NCBI GenBank assembly: GCA_036495095.1
Contig: DASXNK010000209.1
Coordinates: forward strand, 1 to 49,315
Direction: 5' to 3'
Source: Candidatus Dormiibacterota bacterium
GTDB lineage: Bacteria; Chloroflexota; Dormibacteria; Aeolococcales; Aeolococcaceae
Length of the DNA stretch: 49,315 nt
Part shown: positions 41,535 through 49,315 of the stretch, piece after piece
Position numbering within the stretch: position 1 is the first letter of the stretch
Layout: each line of letters opens with the position of its first letter
Notes under the pieces: model-generated
Told to the model about the DNA's origin: nothing
Seen by the model: the letters and a program-made list of their open reading frames with translations, nothing else
The model's database searches: none
Program-made: the position numbers and the translations under genes

Positions 41535-43582
41535 TGGCGATGCCGACCCAGATCAAGAGCCTGAAGAACCTGCTCTCGACCGACCTGCACGGGACCATGC
41601 GCTTCGAGGTGAAGGGCGTCGGTCACGACCTCGGCGAGTGGTCGCACTGCACCGGCCTGTCGGTTCGCTTCGACAACAAGCTGACCGCGGACGCCGAGTA
41701 CAACGGCACCAGGGTGCGCCCGGGACAGCCGAGCTACGGCGACGTGAAGCTGAAGCGGGCGCTGAGCCACAGCGGCGCGCAGGCGGTGCAGACATGGCTG
41801 GAGGAGCTGGTCAGGAAGCCGGACCGCGCCGGCGTCGACGTGGAGATCAGGCTCGTCGACTCCTGGGGCAAGACCGTCGTCGAGTGGAAGCTCTACAACG
41901 TCGTCCCCAAGAGTTGGAGCGGTCCCGATCTCGATGGCAGCCCCTCCTCGAAGCAGGTGGCGATCGAGACCCTCGAGCTGAGCCACGACGGTTTCCTGGC
42001 GCACCACAAGGACCGGCCCATCGGGGGTCGATTCGAGATCCACATCGACGGGGAGACCCTGGGCTACTGGACCCAGTGCGACGGATTGGGGATCAGGTTC
42101 GACAACAAGCAGGTCGTCGCCAGCGACAGCCAGGGCCAGCACGTCGAAACGGTGCCCGGGAAGCCGTCGTACGGGGAGCTCAAGCTCAGGCGGTCGATGG
42201 ACGGCGCGGGCTCGAAGAAGGTCCGCGACTGGCTGCTCAAGCACCTCAGGGAGCCCAGGAAGGACGGGTGCATCGCCAAGGTCACCCTCTTCGACACCTG
42301 GGACGAGGAGCTCGGAGAGTGGTCCTTCGAGGGAGTGATCCCCAGGAGCTGGAGCGGTCCCAGCCTCGACGCCGCCACCAAGCAGGTTGCCGTGGAGACG
42401 CTGGAGCTCAGCCACAGTGGATTCCACAACACCACCGCGAAGGCCGGTGGCGCCGTCACCGTCCGGCTGGGCGACAAGGACCTGGGCACCTGGACGAAGG
42501 TGAGCGGGCTCCAGGTCGAGTTCCCGACATCTCCGCGGAGCATCAACGGGAACACCAACACCCAGAACGTCGTCTCCGGCCCGGCGAAATGGAGCACTCT
42601 GAAGCTGTCGCGGCCGCTCGACGTCAGGAACGTGGACAAGGTGATGTCGTGGCTGAGCACCACCGCAGACAGCCGCAAGACCACCGCCACGGTCACGCTG
42701 CATGACCACTGGGGAAAGGAGGGCCCGACCTGGCACTTCGAGGAGGTCAGCCCCACGAAGTGGACCGGTCCGAACCTCGACGCGGGGAGATCGGATCTGC
42801 TCGAGGAGAGCCTCGACCTGGTGCACGGCGGCTTCAGCATCAGGGCCCCGGGGTCCGGTGGGAGTCCCGGGGGCACCGGGACCACGCCCACGGTCGTCTC
42901 CGGCAACGACGGCGGCAAGACCAAGAAGCATGCCGACGGAAAGCCCCTGGAACACCAGAAGGCCACCCTCGGCGTGGACGAGAAGAACACGGTGAAATTC
43001 AAGTCCGCCGACCCGAGTTCACTGACCATCACCCGGGCGGCGCGCTACCTCACGGTGCCGCACGCGGTCGGATCGACGCCGCTGGGCCACAGCCGCAACG
43101 AATACCGGGGAAGCGGGGCCGCGACCCTCAGCATGGACGTCGAGCTGCACAGCCCCGCCGAATCGGGAGACGCCAGCGTCGACCACCAGTGCACGCTGCT
43201 CCAGAGCTGGATGGTTCCGACCAGCACCGGCAGGCCCCCGGCCCTGCTCACCTTCACATGGTGCTCGGTCACCTTCAAGGGCTATCTGCGCGACCTCGCC
43301 ATCGCCGTCACCCAGTTCGGCAGCGACACCAAGCCATCGATCGCGCGGGTGTCACTCACGCTGCAGGAGGAGCTGGAGCTGCCCAAGTTCACCAACCCCA
43401 CGTCGGGGGGACCGCCGGGCCACCGCGTCCACGTGCTCGCCGAGGGCGACACCCTCCACTCGGTCGCCTTCCGAGAGTACGGGGAGGCCTCGGCCTGGCG
43501 CGGGCTCGCCGCCGCCAACGGCATCGACGATCCGCTGCGGGTGGCGCCGGGCACCCGGCTGCAGCTCCCCCCGGCGGTGTGA
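41534..43582 (+). CDS. Fusion of three tube-like modules with a CIS-tube/LysM hub (Afp7-like)
   Basis: 682 aa against roughly 220-250 for the usual Afp7/Pvc7. Three tandem gp19-like modules occupy about residues 19-155, 164-298 and 305-436. Modules 1 and 2 share PGQPSYGD/PGKPSYGE and xRFDNK, and all three end in WSGP/WTGP-x-LD ... E(T/S)LxLxHxGF (128-154, 273-297, 410-434). A Gly/Thr/Lys linker (437-472) leads to a CIS-tube domain (473-615, ITRAARYLTVPHAVGST and VTFKGYLRDLAIAVTQFGSD) and a LysM domain (630-680, VLAEGDTLHSVAFREYGEAS). Afp7-type proteins join the six-fold tube to the three-fold spike. No frameshift or stop separates the modules. Confidence 0.9.
   Translation: MAMPTQIKSLKNLLSTDLHGTMRFEVKGVGHDLGEWSHCTGLSVRFDNKLTADAEYNGTRVRPGQPSYGDVKLKRALSHSGAQAVQTWLEELVRKPDRAGVDVEIRLVDSWGKTVVEWKLYNVVPKSWSGPDLDGSPSSKQVAIETLELSHDGFLAHHKDRPIGGRFEIHIDGETLGYWTQCDGLGIRFDNKQVVASDSQGQHVETVPGKPSYGELKLRRSMDGAGSKKVRDWLLKHLREPRKDGCIAKVTLFDTWDEELGEWSFEGVIPRSWSGPSLDAATKQVAVETLELSHSGFHNTTAKAGGAVTVRLGDKDLGTWTKVSGLQVEFPTSPRSINGNTNTQNVVSGPAKWSTLKLSRPLDVRNVDKVMSWLSTTADSRKTTATVTLHDHWGKEGPTWHFEEVSPTKWTGPNLDAGRSDLLEESLDLVHGGFSIRAPGSGGSPGGTGTTPTVVSGNDGGKTKKHADGKPLEHQKATLGVDEKNTVKFKSADPSSLTITRAARYLTVPHAVGSTPLGHSRNEYRGSGAATLSMDVELHSPAESGDASVDHQCTLLQSWMVPTSTGRPPALLTFTWCSVTFKGYLRDLAIAVTQFGSDTKPSIARVSLTLQEELELPKFTNPTSGGPPGHRVHVLAEGDTLHSVAFREYGEASAWRGLAAANGIDDPLRVAPGTRLQLPPAV
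41588..42841 (+). repeat. Three tandem tube-like protein modules
   Basis: Modules at 41588-41998, 42023-42427 and 42446-42841, each about 400 bases. Similarity is at protein level and strongest between modules 1 and 2; module 3 has diverged. The DNA is not a recent duplication. Confidence 0.8.
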
Positions 43583-43595
43583 GGGGGATGTCCGA

Positions 43596-45323
43596 ATGGC
43601 CGATGGCGACTTCACCAGCTGGCCCGACATCACGATCGGCGGCGGCGCGCTCGGCGAGGCCCTGCACTGCCAGCTCGCCGGGGTGGTGGTCGACCTCCAC
43701 ATGCACCTCCCCGACATGGTCGTGCTCCGCTTCCACGAGGACGCCGACGCGCTGAAGAAGGGCGGCCTGCACATCGGCGCCACGGTGAGCGTCACCGCAC
43801 GCGGGCTGGGCGAGACGTCGTCGAGCGAGCTGATCACCGCCGAGATCACCGCCATCGAGGCCGAGTACACCGAGCTGGTCTCGGAGACGGTGGTGCGCGG
43901 CTACGACCGCTCGCACCGCCTCCAGCACGGGAGGCGCACCCAGACCTTCAAGCAGGAGAAGATCTCCGACGTCGTCCGCAGCATGGCGGCGAAGGCGGGC
44001 CTCGCGGTCGGGACCATCGACGACACCGGCGGCGCGCTCACCGTGGTCTCGCAGCACAACCTCTCCGACTGGGAGTTCCTCCGTGCCCACGCTCGCGAGC
44101 TGGGGTTCGAGGTCTCGGTCGCCGAGGGGAAGCTGAACTTCCGGCGCCCCACCAGGGCCTCGACTGCACCGGGCGCGGGGAACGCGCACTCCGGCAACCC
44201 ACGCCAGCTGGCCTTCGGCAGCGATCTGATTCAGTTCCGTCCGCGCATCTCCGGCGCCCAGCAGGTCAAGCGGGTGCAGGTCCGCGCCTGGGATCCGGCG
44301 CGCAAGGAGGTGATGATCGGCTCCGCCCCGGTCGGGGCCGACCACGCGCAGCTCTCGACCACGCCCGCAGGGCTGGCGGGCACCTTCGAGGGCGACACCC
44401 ACCTCGTCCACGACCGTCCGCTCAGCAGCCAGACCGAGGTGGACCGGGTCGCGGGCGCGATCGCCGAGCAGATCGGCACCGCCTTCGTCGAGGCGCAGGG
44501 GGTGTCGCTCGGCCATCCGGAGCTGCAGGCGGGGGTGTCCGTGCACGTCTCCGGCGTCGCCGAGCAGTTCGCCGGGCGCTACACCCTCACCCAGGCGCGG
44601 CACGTCTTCGACGAGGACGGCTACCGCACCCACTTCGCCGTCAGCGGGCGCCAGGAGCGCTCGCTGCTCGGCCTCACCTCGATCGGCGCGTCCAACGGCC
44701 ACGCCTCGGGCGGCGGTCCGCCGATCAGCGGCACGGTGATCGCCACCGTCAGCCAGAACGCCGACCCCGACAGCCTGGGGCGGGTGAAGCTGAGGTTCCC
44801 GTGGCTGTCGGAGACCTACGAGTCCGACTGGTCCCGTGTCGTGCAGGTCGGCGCCGGTCCCGACAGCGGGGTCATGTTCCTCCCCGAGGTGGGCGACGAG
44901 GTGCTCTGCGCCTTCGAGTTCGGCGACATGCGCCGCCCCTACGTCATCGGCGGCCTGCACAACGGCAAGGACAAGCCCCGCCTCGGCGACGGGCTCGTCG
45001 ACGCCGGCAAGGTGACCCGCCGGGGCGTCGTCTCACGCTCCGGGCACCGGGTCGTCCTCTTCGACGGCCAGAAGTCGGGGATCGCGCTGATCTCCGCCGA
45101 CGGCAAGCTGCGGATCAGCCTCAACCAGACCAGGGGCGAGATCCACATCACCGGCGACGGGCCGATGACCATCGACGCCGGCAAGGGCGCGGTGACCGTC
45201 AGGAGCCAGGGGGACGTCACCGTCCAGGCGGGCGGCAACCTCAGCCTCAAGGGCCAGGCGGGGGTGAAGATCGAGAGCGACGCCGTCGTCGAGATCAGCG
45301 GCAAGCTGATCAAGCTCAACTAG
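43596..45323 (+). CDS. eCIS spike protein (VgrG/gp5-like, Afp8)
   Basis: 575 aa. The N-terminal part (about 1-340) is the VgrG/phage gpD-like hub (LAGVVVDLHMHLPDMVVLRF then GLGETSSSELITAEITAIEA). Near residue 378 the OB-fold starts: GTVIATVSQNADPDSLGRVK, with FLPEVGDEVLCAFEFGDMRR. The C-terminus is a repetitive beta-helix ending VVEISGKLIKLN. It forms the trimeric spike under the tube. ATG 43596 was chosen because GAGGGGG (43581-43587) is 8 bases upstream; ATG 43588 is in another frame. No effector domain is fused to the end. Confidence 0.93.
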   Translation: MADGDFTSWPDITIGGGALGEALHCQLAGVVVDLHMHLPDMVVLRFHEDADALKKGGLHIGATVSVTARGLGETSSSELITAEITAIEAEYTELVSETVVRGYDRSHRLQHGRRTQTFKQEKISDVVRSMAAKAGLAVGTIDDTGGALTVVSQHNLSDWEFLRAHARELGFEVSVAEGKLNFRRPTRASTAPGAGNAHSGNPRQLAFGSDLIQFRPRISGAQQVKRVQVRAWDPARKEVMIGSAPVGADHAQLSTTPAGLAGTFEGDTHLVHDRPLSSQTEVDRVAGAIAEQIGTAFVEAQGVSLGHPELQAGVSVHVSGVAEQFAGRYTLTQARHVFDEDGYRTHFAVSGRQERSLLGLTSIGASNGHASGGGPPISGTVIATVSQNADPDSLGRVKLRFPWLSETYESDWSRVVQVGAGPDSGVMFLPEVGDEVLCAFEFGDMRRPYVIGGLHNGKDKPRLGDGLVDAGKVTRRGVVSRSGHRVVLFDGQKSGIALISADGKLRISLNQTRGEIHITGDGPMTIDAGKGAVTVRSQGDVTVQAGGNLSLKGQAGVKIESDAVVEISGKLIKLN

Positions 45324-45331
45324 GAGGGGGG

Positions 45332-45718
45332 ATGGGGGCACCTGCGGTGGTGATGAACGATCGGGTGATGGGGCAGTGTCCGAACCACCTCATCCCCAAC
45401 CCCGCCACCGGGGCGCCGCAGCCGGCGCCGCCGATGCCCTTCTCGGCGCCGCTGCTGCTGGGGCTGTGCACCACCGTGCTCATCAAGAGCAAGCCGGCGG
45501 CGGTGGTGCAGTCGAGCGGGCTGAACACCCCGCCCCACGTCGGGCTCCATCCCAGTGACCCGTTCACGGTGCCGGCGCAGCAGCAGGCGCGCATCGTCAG
45601 CGGCAGCACCACCGTGCTGATCGGCGGAAGGCCGGCGGCGAACGCCCAGTCGCAGTGCACCTGCTGCACCGTGCCCGGTCGCATCACACCGACGGTCCAG
45701 GACGTGCTCATCGGATGA
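45332..45718 (+). CDS. PAAR-like tip protein
   Basis: 128 aa. It shows the PAAR-type plan: VVMNDRVMGQCPNHLIPNP, a Pro-rich loop, then LLLGLCTTVLIKSKPAAVVQ, STTVLIGGRPAANAQSQCTC and CTVPGRITPTVQDVLIG. The Cys/His residues (CPNHL, CTCCT) could bind the metal that sharpens the tip. It directly follows the spike gene, with a strong AGGAGGGGGG just before the ATG. An alternative start at 45353 would remove seven residues. The protein probably sits on the spike and could carry cargo. Confidence 0.83.
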   Translation: MGAPAVVMNDRVMGQCPNHLIPNPATGAPQPAPPMPFSAPLLLGLCTTVLIKSKPAAVVQSSGLNTPPHVGLHPSDPFTVPAQQQARIVSGSTTVLIGGRPAANAQSQCTCCTVPGRITPTVQDVLIG

Positions 45719-45728
45719 GGTGGCGCTC

Positions 45729-46133
45729 ATGAACGACGACTTCATCGGCTCGGGATGGGCCTTTCCGCTCTGCACCGACGCGAGGGGCGGAATCGCCCTG
45801 GTGGCGCGCGAGCGCGAGCTGGAGAAGTGCATGCGGCTGATCCTGTCCACCGCACCCGGTGAGCGGCCGATGCGCCCGGACTTCGGCTGCGCCATCCACG
45901 AGCGCGTCTTCGACGTCGCCGACTCGAGCATCGCCGGCGCCATCGCCGCCGACGTCGAGGCGGCCCTGCTGCGCTGGGAGCCGCGCGTGGTCGTCCAGGA
46001 CGTGGAGGTGATCATCGATCGCGACGTTCCCGGCCTCGTCCACATCGACATCCGGTACACGGCGAAGTCGACCAACGATCCCCGCAACCTCGTCTTCCCC
46101 TTCTACAGCATCCCCGGGGAGGGCGGGGAATGA
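45729..46133 (+). CDS. Baseplate wedge protein gp25-like (Afp9)
   Basis: 134 aa. Family signatures: RELEKCMRLILSTAPGERPM, RPDFGCAIHERVFDVAD, and the conserved ALLRWEPRVVVQDVEV (EPR). ATG 45729 was chosen over GTG 45720 since GAGGTGG is 6 bases upstream of the ATG. gp25 proteins link the sheath to the baseplate and are found in all contractile systems. The 3' end overlaps the next gene by ATGA. Confidence 0.93.
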   Translation: MNDDFIGSGWAFPLCTDARGGIALVARERELEKCMRLILSTAPGERPMRPDFGCAIHERVFDVADSSIAGAIAADVEAALLRWEPRVVVQDVEVIIDRDVPGLVHIDIRYTAKSTNDPRNLVFPFYSIPGEGGE

Positions 46134-48079
46134 CCCTCCCCGTCCCCGACCTCGACGACCGCCGCTTCCAGGACCTTGTCGACGACGCCAAGCGGCTGGT
46201 GCAGCAGCGCTGCCCGGAGTGGACCGACCACAACGTCTCCGATCCCGGGGTGACCCTGATCGAGACCTTCGCGTGGATGACCGACCAGCTCGTCTACCGG
46301 CTGAACCGGGTGCCCGACCGGCTCTACGTCAAGTTCCTCGAGCTGATCGGGGTGCACCTGCTGCCGCCCACCGCGGCGCGGGCGCCGGTGACCTTCTGGC
46401 TGTCGGCGCCGCCCGAGGCGGTGATGACCGTCCCCGCCGAGACCCGGGTGTCGACGGTGCGCACCGACGTGGACGACGCCGTCGTCTTCTCGACCGCGGA
46501 CGACCTCGCCATCGTGGCCTGTGCCGCCCGGCGCGTGGCAGTGGCGGCGGCGGGGGAGGAGCGTCACCGGGACATGACCGACGCCCTGGACCGGGGCACC
46601 GGCTTCACCTGCTTCTCCTCCGTGCCCCAGCCCGGCGACGCGCTGATCATCGGGCTCGACGAGGCGGTGCCGCGCTGCGCGATCCGGCTCCGGCTGCGCT
46701 GCACCATCGAGGGCATCGGCGTCGACCCCACCGACCCGCCGCTCGCCTGGGAGGCGTGGGACGGCGAGGCCTGGGGGAGCTGCGAGGTCGACAGCGACGG
46801 CACCGGCGGGATCAACCGCGACGGCGACGTCGTGCTCCACGTCCCCGCCGGCCACGCGATCGCGATCATCGGAGCCGAGCGGGGTGGCTGGCTTCGCGCC
46901 CGGGTCACCGAGGCCGAGGAGGGTCAGCGGGCCTACACCGCGTCGCCGGTGATCCACGGCGTGGAGGCCGTCACCCTCGGGGGCACCGTCGAGGCGGTGC
47001 ACGCCGACACCCGCACCCACGAGACGCTCGGCATCTCCGAGGGGGTGGCGGGCCAGCGCTTCGGCCTCGCCCACCGCCCGCTGCTGGGTGGCGCCGACGC
47101 CGCGGTGCTCGAGTCGGGGTCCGACCAGGGTTGGCAGGAGTGGCGCGCGGTCGACGACTTCGCCGCCAGCGGCCCCCGCGATCGCCACTTCGTCCTCGAC
47201 GCGGTGATGGGGGAGGTGTCGCTCGGGCCGGTGGTGCGGGAGGCCGACGGCCTGCTCCACCACCACGGCGCCGTCCCGGAGAAGGGGGTGCCGCTGCGGC
47301 TGCGGTCCTACCGCACCGGGGGCGGCCGCCTCGGCAACGTCTCCCGCGGCGCCGTCACCGTGCTCAAGTCCTCGCTGCCGTACATCGCCCGGGTGGAGAA
47401 CCGCGTCCCCGCCCAGGGAGGGGTCGACGCCGAGGACATCGAGAACGCCAAGCGGCGGGGTCCGATGATGCTGCGCACCCGCAACCGTGCGGTCACCGCC
47501 GAGGACTTCGAGGAGCTCACCCGTGAGGCCGCCCCCGAGCTGGCTCGGGCCCGCTGCGTACCCGCCGGCGAGGGTGTCGACGCCGGCTCGGTGCGGGTGC
47601 TGGTCATCCCCACGGTGGCCGACGACCGGGGACGGCTGCGCTTCGAGCGGCTGATCCCCGGGCAGGCGACGCTGGAGGCGATCGTCCGCCGGCTCGACGA
47701 GTGCCGGCTGGTGGGCACCCGGGTGATCGTCGAGCCCCCCCTCTACCGCGGCGTCACCGTGGTGGCCCGGCTGCGAGCGCGCCCCCGTGCCAACCTGGGA
47801 CGGCTCGAGATGGCGGCGCTCGACGCCGTGTACGCGTACCTCAACCCCATCGGCGGGGGCCCGGAGGGCCGCGGCTGGCCCTTCGGCCGCCCGGTGCAGA
47901 TGGGGGAGATCTTCGCCGTGCTCCAGGCGGTTCCCGGGGTCGACATGATCGGGGACGTGCGCCTCTTCGGCGCCGATCCGATCACCGGCCATCGCGGGCC
48001 GGCGACCCAGGTTCTCGACGTGGAGCCGCACGCGACGGTGTTCTCCTTCGAGCACCAGGTGCTGGTGGAGGCGCCCTGA
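46130..48079 (+). CDS. Baseplate J-like protein (Afp11-like)
   Basis: 649 aa. The N-terminal block matches putative baseplate assembly proteins: CPEWTDHNVSDPGVTLIETF then AWMTDQLVYRLNRVPDRLYV and LELIGVHLLPPTAARAPVTF. The C-terminal half has RTRNRAVTAEDFEELTREAA and a final beta-rich domain. It corresponds to the gp6/J family that builds the baseplate ring. Overlaps on both sides (ATGA with gp25; one base with the next gene) show a tightly coupled operon. Confidence 0.92.
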   Translation: MTLPVPDLDDRRFQDLVDDAKRLVQQRCPEWTDHNVSDPGVTLIETFAWMTDQLVYRLNRVPDRLYVKFLELIGVHLLPPTAARAPVTFWLSAPPEAVMTVPAETRVSTVRTDVDDAVVFSTADDLAIVACAARRVAVAAAGEERHRDMTDALDRGTGFTCFSSVPQPGDALIIGLDEAVPRCAIRLRLRCTIEGIGVDPTDPPLAWEAWDGEAWGSCEVDSDGTGGINRDGDVVLHVPAGHAIAIIGAERGGWLRARVTEAEEGQRAYTASPVIHGVEAVTLGGTVEAVHADTRTHETLGISEGVAGQRFGLAHRPLLGGADAAVLESGSDQGWQEWRAVDDFAASGPRDRHFVLDAVMGEVSLGPVVREADGLLHHHGAVPEKGVPLRLRSYRTGGGRLGNVSRGAVTVLKSSLPYIARVENRVPAQGGVDAEDIENAKRRGPMMLRTRNRAVTAEDFEELTREAAPELARARCVPAGEGVDAGSVRVLVIPTVADDRGRLRFERLIPGQATLEAIVRRLDECRLVGTRVIVEPPLYRGVTVVARLRARPRANLGRLEMAALDAVYAYLNPIGGGPEGRGWPFGRPVQMGEIFAVLQAVPGVDMIGDVRLFGADPITGHRGPATQVLDVEPHATVFSFEHQVLVEAP

Positions 48080-48618
48080 TGCGCGGCACCGTCCCCCGGC
48101 TCGAGAGCCCGCATCCGCTGGGCGCGTGCCTGCCCGGAACCCTCCAGGAGGACCGCTTCGCCCAGGCGCTCACCGCCGGCCTCGACGAGCTGCTGGCGCC
48201 GCTGCTGGCCACCCTCGACAACCTCGGCGCCTACATCGACCCGCGGCTCGCGCCGGAGGACTTCCTGCAGTGGCTGGCCGGCTGGCTGGGCGCCGCGGTC
48301 GACGAGACCTGGCCGCTCGAACGGCGCCGCCGCCTGGTCGCCGGCGCGGTCGACCTCTACCGCCGGCGCGGCACGGTGGCGGGGCTCGCCACCCACATCG
48401 AGGTCACCACGGGCGGGGCGGTGGAGATCGCGGAGAGCGGCGGTGCGACCTGGTCCCAGGTCAGCGGCGGCGCGCTCCCCGGCGAGCCCGTGCCCCGGCT
48501 GGCGGTGCGGGTCGCGGTCGAGGACCCGTCCTCGCTCAGCCGCGACGACCTCGACGCGCTGGTGGCCGCGGCGAAGCCGGCCCACGTCATCCACCACGTC
48601 GAGGTGGTCGCTCGGTGA
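48079..48618 (+). CDS. Phage tail protein I-like baseplate protein (Afp12-like)
   Basis: 179 aa. Motifs: LPGTLQEDRFAQALTAGLDE, IDPRLAPEDFLQWLAGWLGA, DETWPLERRRRLVAGAVDLY then RRRGTVAGL, the tail protein I pattern of P2-like and eCIS baseplates. The last 40 residues are a small beta domain (PRLAVRVAVEDPSSLSRDD). It shares its first base with the previous stop and overlaps the next gene by GTGA. Confidence 0.9.
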   Translation: MRGTVPRLESPHPLGACLPGTLQEDRFAQALTAGLDELLAPLLATLDNLGAYIDPRLAPEDFLQWLAGWLGAAVDETWPLERRRRLVAGAVDLYRRRGTVAGLATHIEVTTGGAVEIAESGGATWSQVSGGALPGEPVPRLAVRVAVEDPSSLSRDDLDALVAAAKPAHVIHHVEVVAR

Positions 48619-49315
48619 TCGTGTGCCGGAAGTGCGGCGCCCAGAACGGCGACGCCGACAACTTCTGCGGGTCGTGTGCCGCCTTCCTGGAGTGGAGCGG
48701 CGAGCGGGTGGTGGCCAGGACGCCCCCGCCCCCACCGCCGCTCGACCTCGAGCCCGAGCCCCAGCCCGGCGGAAGGAAGCGGATCGACTCGATGAAGGCC
48801 TTCATCTTCCACTCGACGGAGCGCGAGGGGATGCCTCCGCCGCCGGCCGGAGCGGCGCCTCCGGGCACTCCGGGACCCCCGGGCGCTCTGCGCCCGCCGG
48901 GCGCGCCGGGACCACCCGGTGCACTCCGCCCGCCGGGCGCGCCTCCGCCTCCCCCGGGAGCGGGTCCGCCCCCGCGTCCGCCGGGGGCGCCGCCGCCTCC
49001 CCCGGCGCCCCGTCCCCCGGCCGCGGGCGCACCGCCGCCGCCACCGCCGCCGCCGCCCCCGCCCCCGGTGCCGCGTCCCCCGGGGGCGGCGCCTCCACCT
49101 CCGCCTCCGCCGCCGGTGCCGCGTCCCCCGGCGGCGGCGGCGCCTCCGCCTCCGCCTCCGCCGGCCCCGCCGCTGCCGCCGGCTCCGCCGCTGCCGCCGC
49201 CGCAGCCCCGCCCGCCGGCGGCGGGCGCGCCGCCGCCGCCGCCAGCGCGCCTGCCCACGACGCCGCGTCCCCCCGCGGCCGGCGCGCCTCCGGCGTCGCC
49301 GCCGCCGCCGCCCCC
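48615..49315 (+). CDS. Zinc-ribbon, proline/glycine-rich protein (3' end outside window)
   Basis: The frame starts at GTG 48615 in a GTGA overlap and stays open to the window edge (at least 233 codons). Residues 4-21 are a zinc ribbon: CRKCGAQNGDADNFCGSC. A short charged segment (RKRIDSMKAFIFHSTEREGM) follows; in some relatives this precedes a membrane helix or further domain, not yet reached here. From about residue 76 on the sequence is PP(P)G/APP-rich, with PPGAPGPPGA blocks. Zinc-ribbon proteins of this type occur at this place in actinobacterial-type eCIS operons; their role is unknown. Confidence 0.72.
   Translation, partial: MIVCRKCGAQNGDADNFCGSCAAFLEWSGERVVARTPPPPPPLDLEPEPQPGGRKRIDSMKAFIFHSTEREGMPPPPAGAAPPGTPGPPGALRPPGAPGPPGALRPPGAPPPPPGAGPPPRPPGAPPPPPAPRPPAAGAPPPPPPPPPPPPVPRPPGAAPPPPPPPPVPRPPAAAAPPPPPPPAPPLPPAPPLPPPQPRPPAAGAPPPPPARLPTTPRPPAAGAPPASPPPPP
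48830..49315 (+). repeat. Low-complexity proline/glycine/alanine coding repeat
   Basis: About 490 bases of CCG/CCC/GGC/GCG-type triplets encode PPP, PPG and AAGAPP-like runs. No regular repeat unit or spacing is evident. It continues past the window edge. Confidence 0.7.

Noticed and set aside
43596-45718. Type VI secretion (VgrG-PAAR pair)
   Set aside because: No TssB/C, TssJLM or ClpV genes are seen; sheath, LysM hub and DUF4157 belong to the eCIS family.
35211-49315. Prophage remnant
   Set aside because: Only contractile-tail parts are present. There is no capsid, portal, terminase, lysis or integrase gene, and the DUF4157, DUF6760 and cap genes are typical of eCIS.
48830-49315. CRISPR or regular DNA repeat array
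   Set aside because: The repetition follows proline and glycine codons inside an open frame; there is no constant repeat unit or spacer length.

Overview
The window is very GC-rich and comes from a bacterial chromosome. It was read only by eye: no database search, folding program or codon statistics were run. The backbone gene order (rplS-yraN, comM-dprA, topA-hslV-hslU, rpsB-tsf-pyrH-frr-uppS-cdsA-dxr-rseP-ispG, proS, rel, hisS-aspS), HslUV beside TopA, a zinc-containing archaeal/eukaryotic-type ProRS, and a large AAA-LuxR and SARP regulator pair point to a Chloroflexota/Dormibacterota-like lineage or a deep-branching relative. This placement is an inference; Actinobacteriota is the main alternative.

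Region 1 (1-26.2 kb) is housekeeping: translation (L19, S2, EF-Ts, RRF, three aminoacyl-tRNA synthetases), DNA uptake and topology (ComM, DprA, TopA), the HslUV protease, UMP kinase, isoprenoid and phospholipid synthesis (UppS, CdsA, Dxr, IspG), the site-2 protease RseP and a bifunctional (p)ppGpp enzyme. Most genes are fused into operons by 4-base ATGA/GTGA overlaps. A divergent cupredoxin-membrane protein pair and a few hypothetical genes interrupt it. Several genes have a TAnnnT hexamer ending only 5-10 bases before the start codon, which suggests leaderless transcription. dxr and yraN have no ATG/GTG/TTG start and probably use CTG.

Region 2 (26.2-34 kb) begins with a candidate structured RNA of about 180 nt with the architecture of 6S RNA. 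Two small membrane proteins and a degenerate RsbW-like ATPase fold follow. Then come two giant ATPase regulators (AAA-LuxR, 942 aa; MalT-like ATPase fused to a SARP/BTAD module, 968 aa) separated by a 64-aa protein of unknown role.

Region 3 (34-49.3 kb) is an extracellular contractile injection system (eCIS, Afp/PVC/CIS-like), cut by the right edge of the window. On the minus strand lie an exported collagen-like/glycine-rich protein and the tail-terminator cap (Pvc16/DUF4255). On the plus strand runs an almost gapless operon: sheath, inner tube, tail-assembly protein, DUF6760-like protein, a proline-rich DUF4157 protein with an HELTH metalloprotease motif, a second tube-like protein, a fusion of three tube-like modules with a CIS-tube/LysM hub, VgrG-like spike, PAAR-like tip, gp25 wedge, baseplate J-like protein, tail protein I and a zinc-ribbon/proline-rich protein. 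No capsid, terminase, portal or integrase is seen. The AAA+ ATPase, tape measure, fibre and further cargo expected of an eCIS are probably beyond the edge. The most unusual element is the 682-aa triple-tube-LysM fusion.
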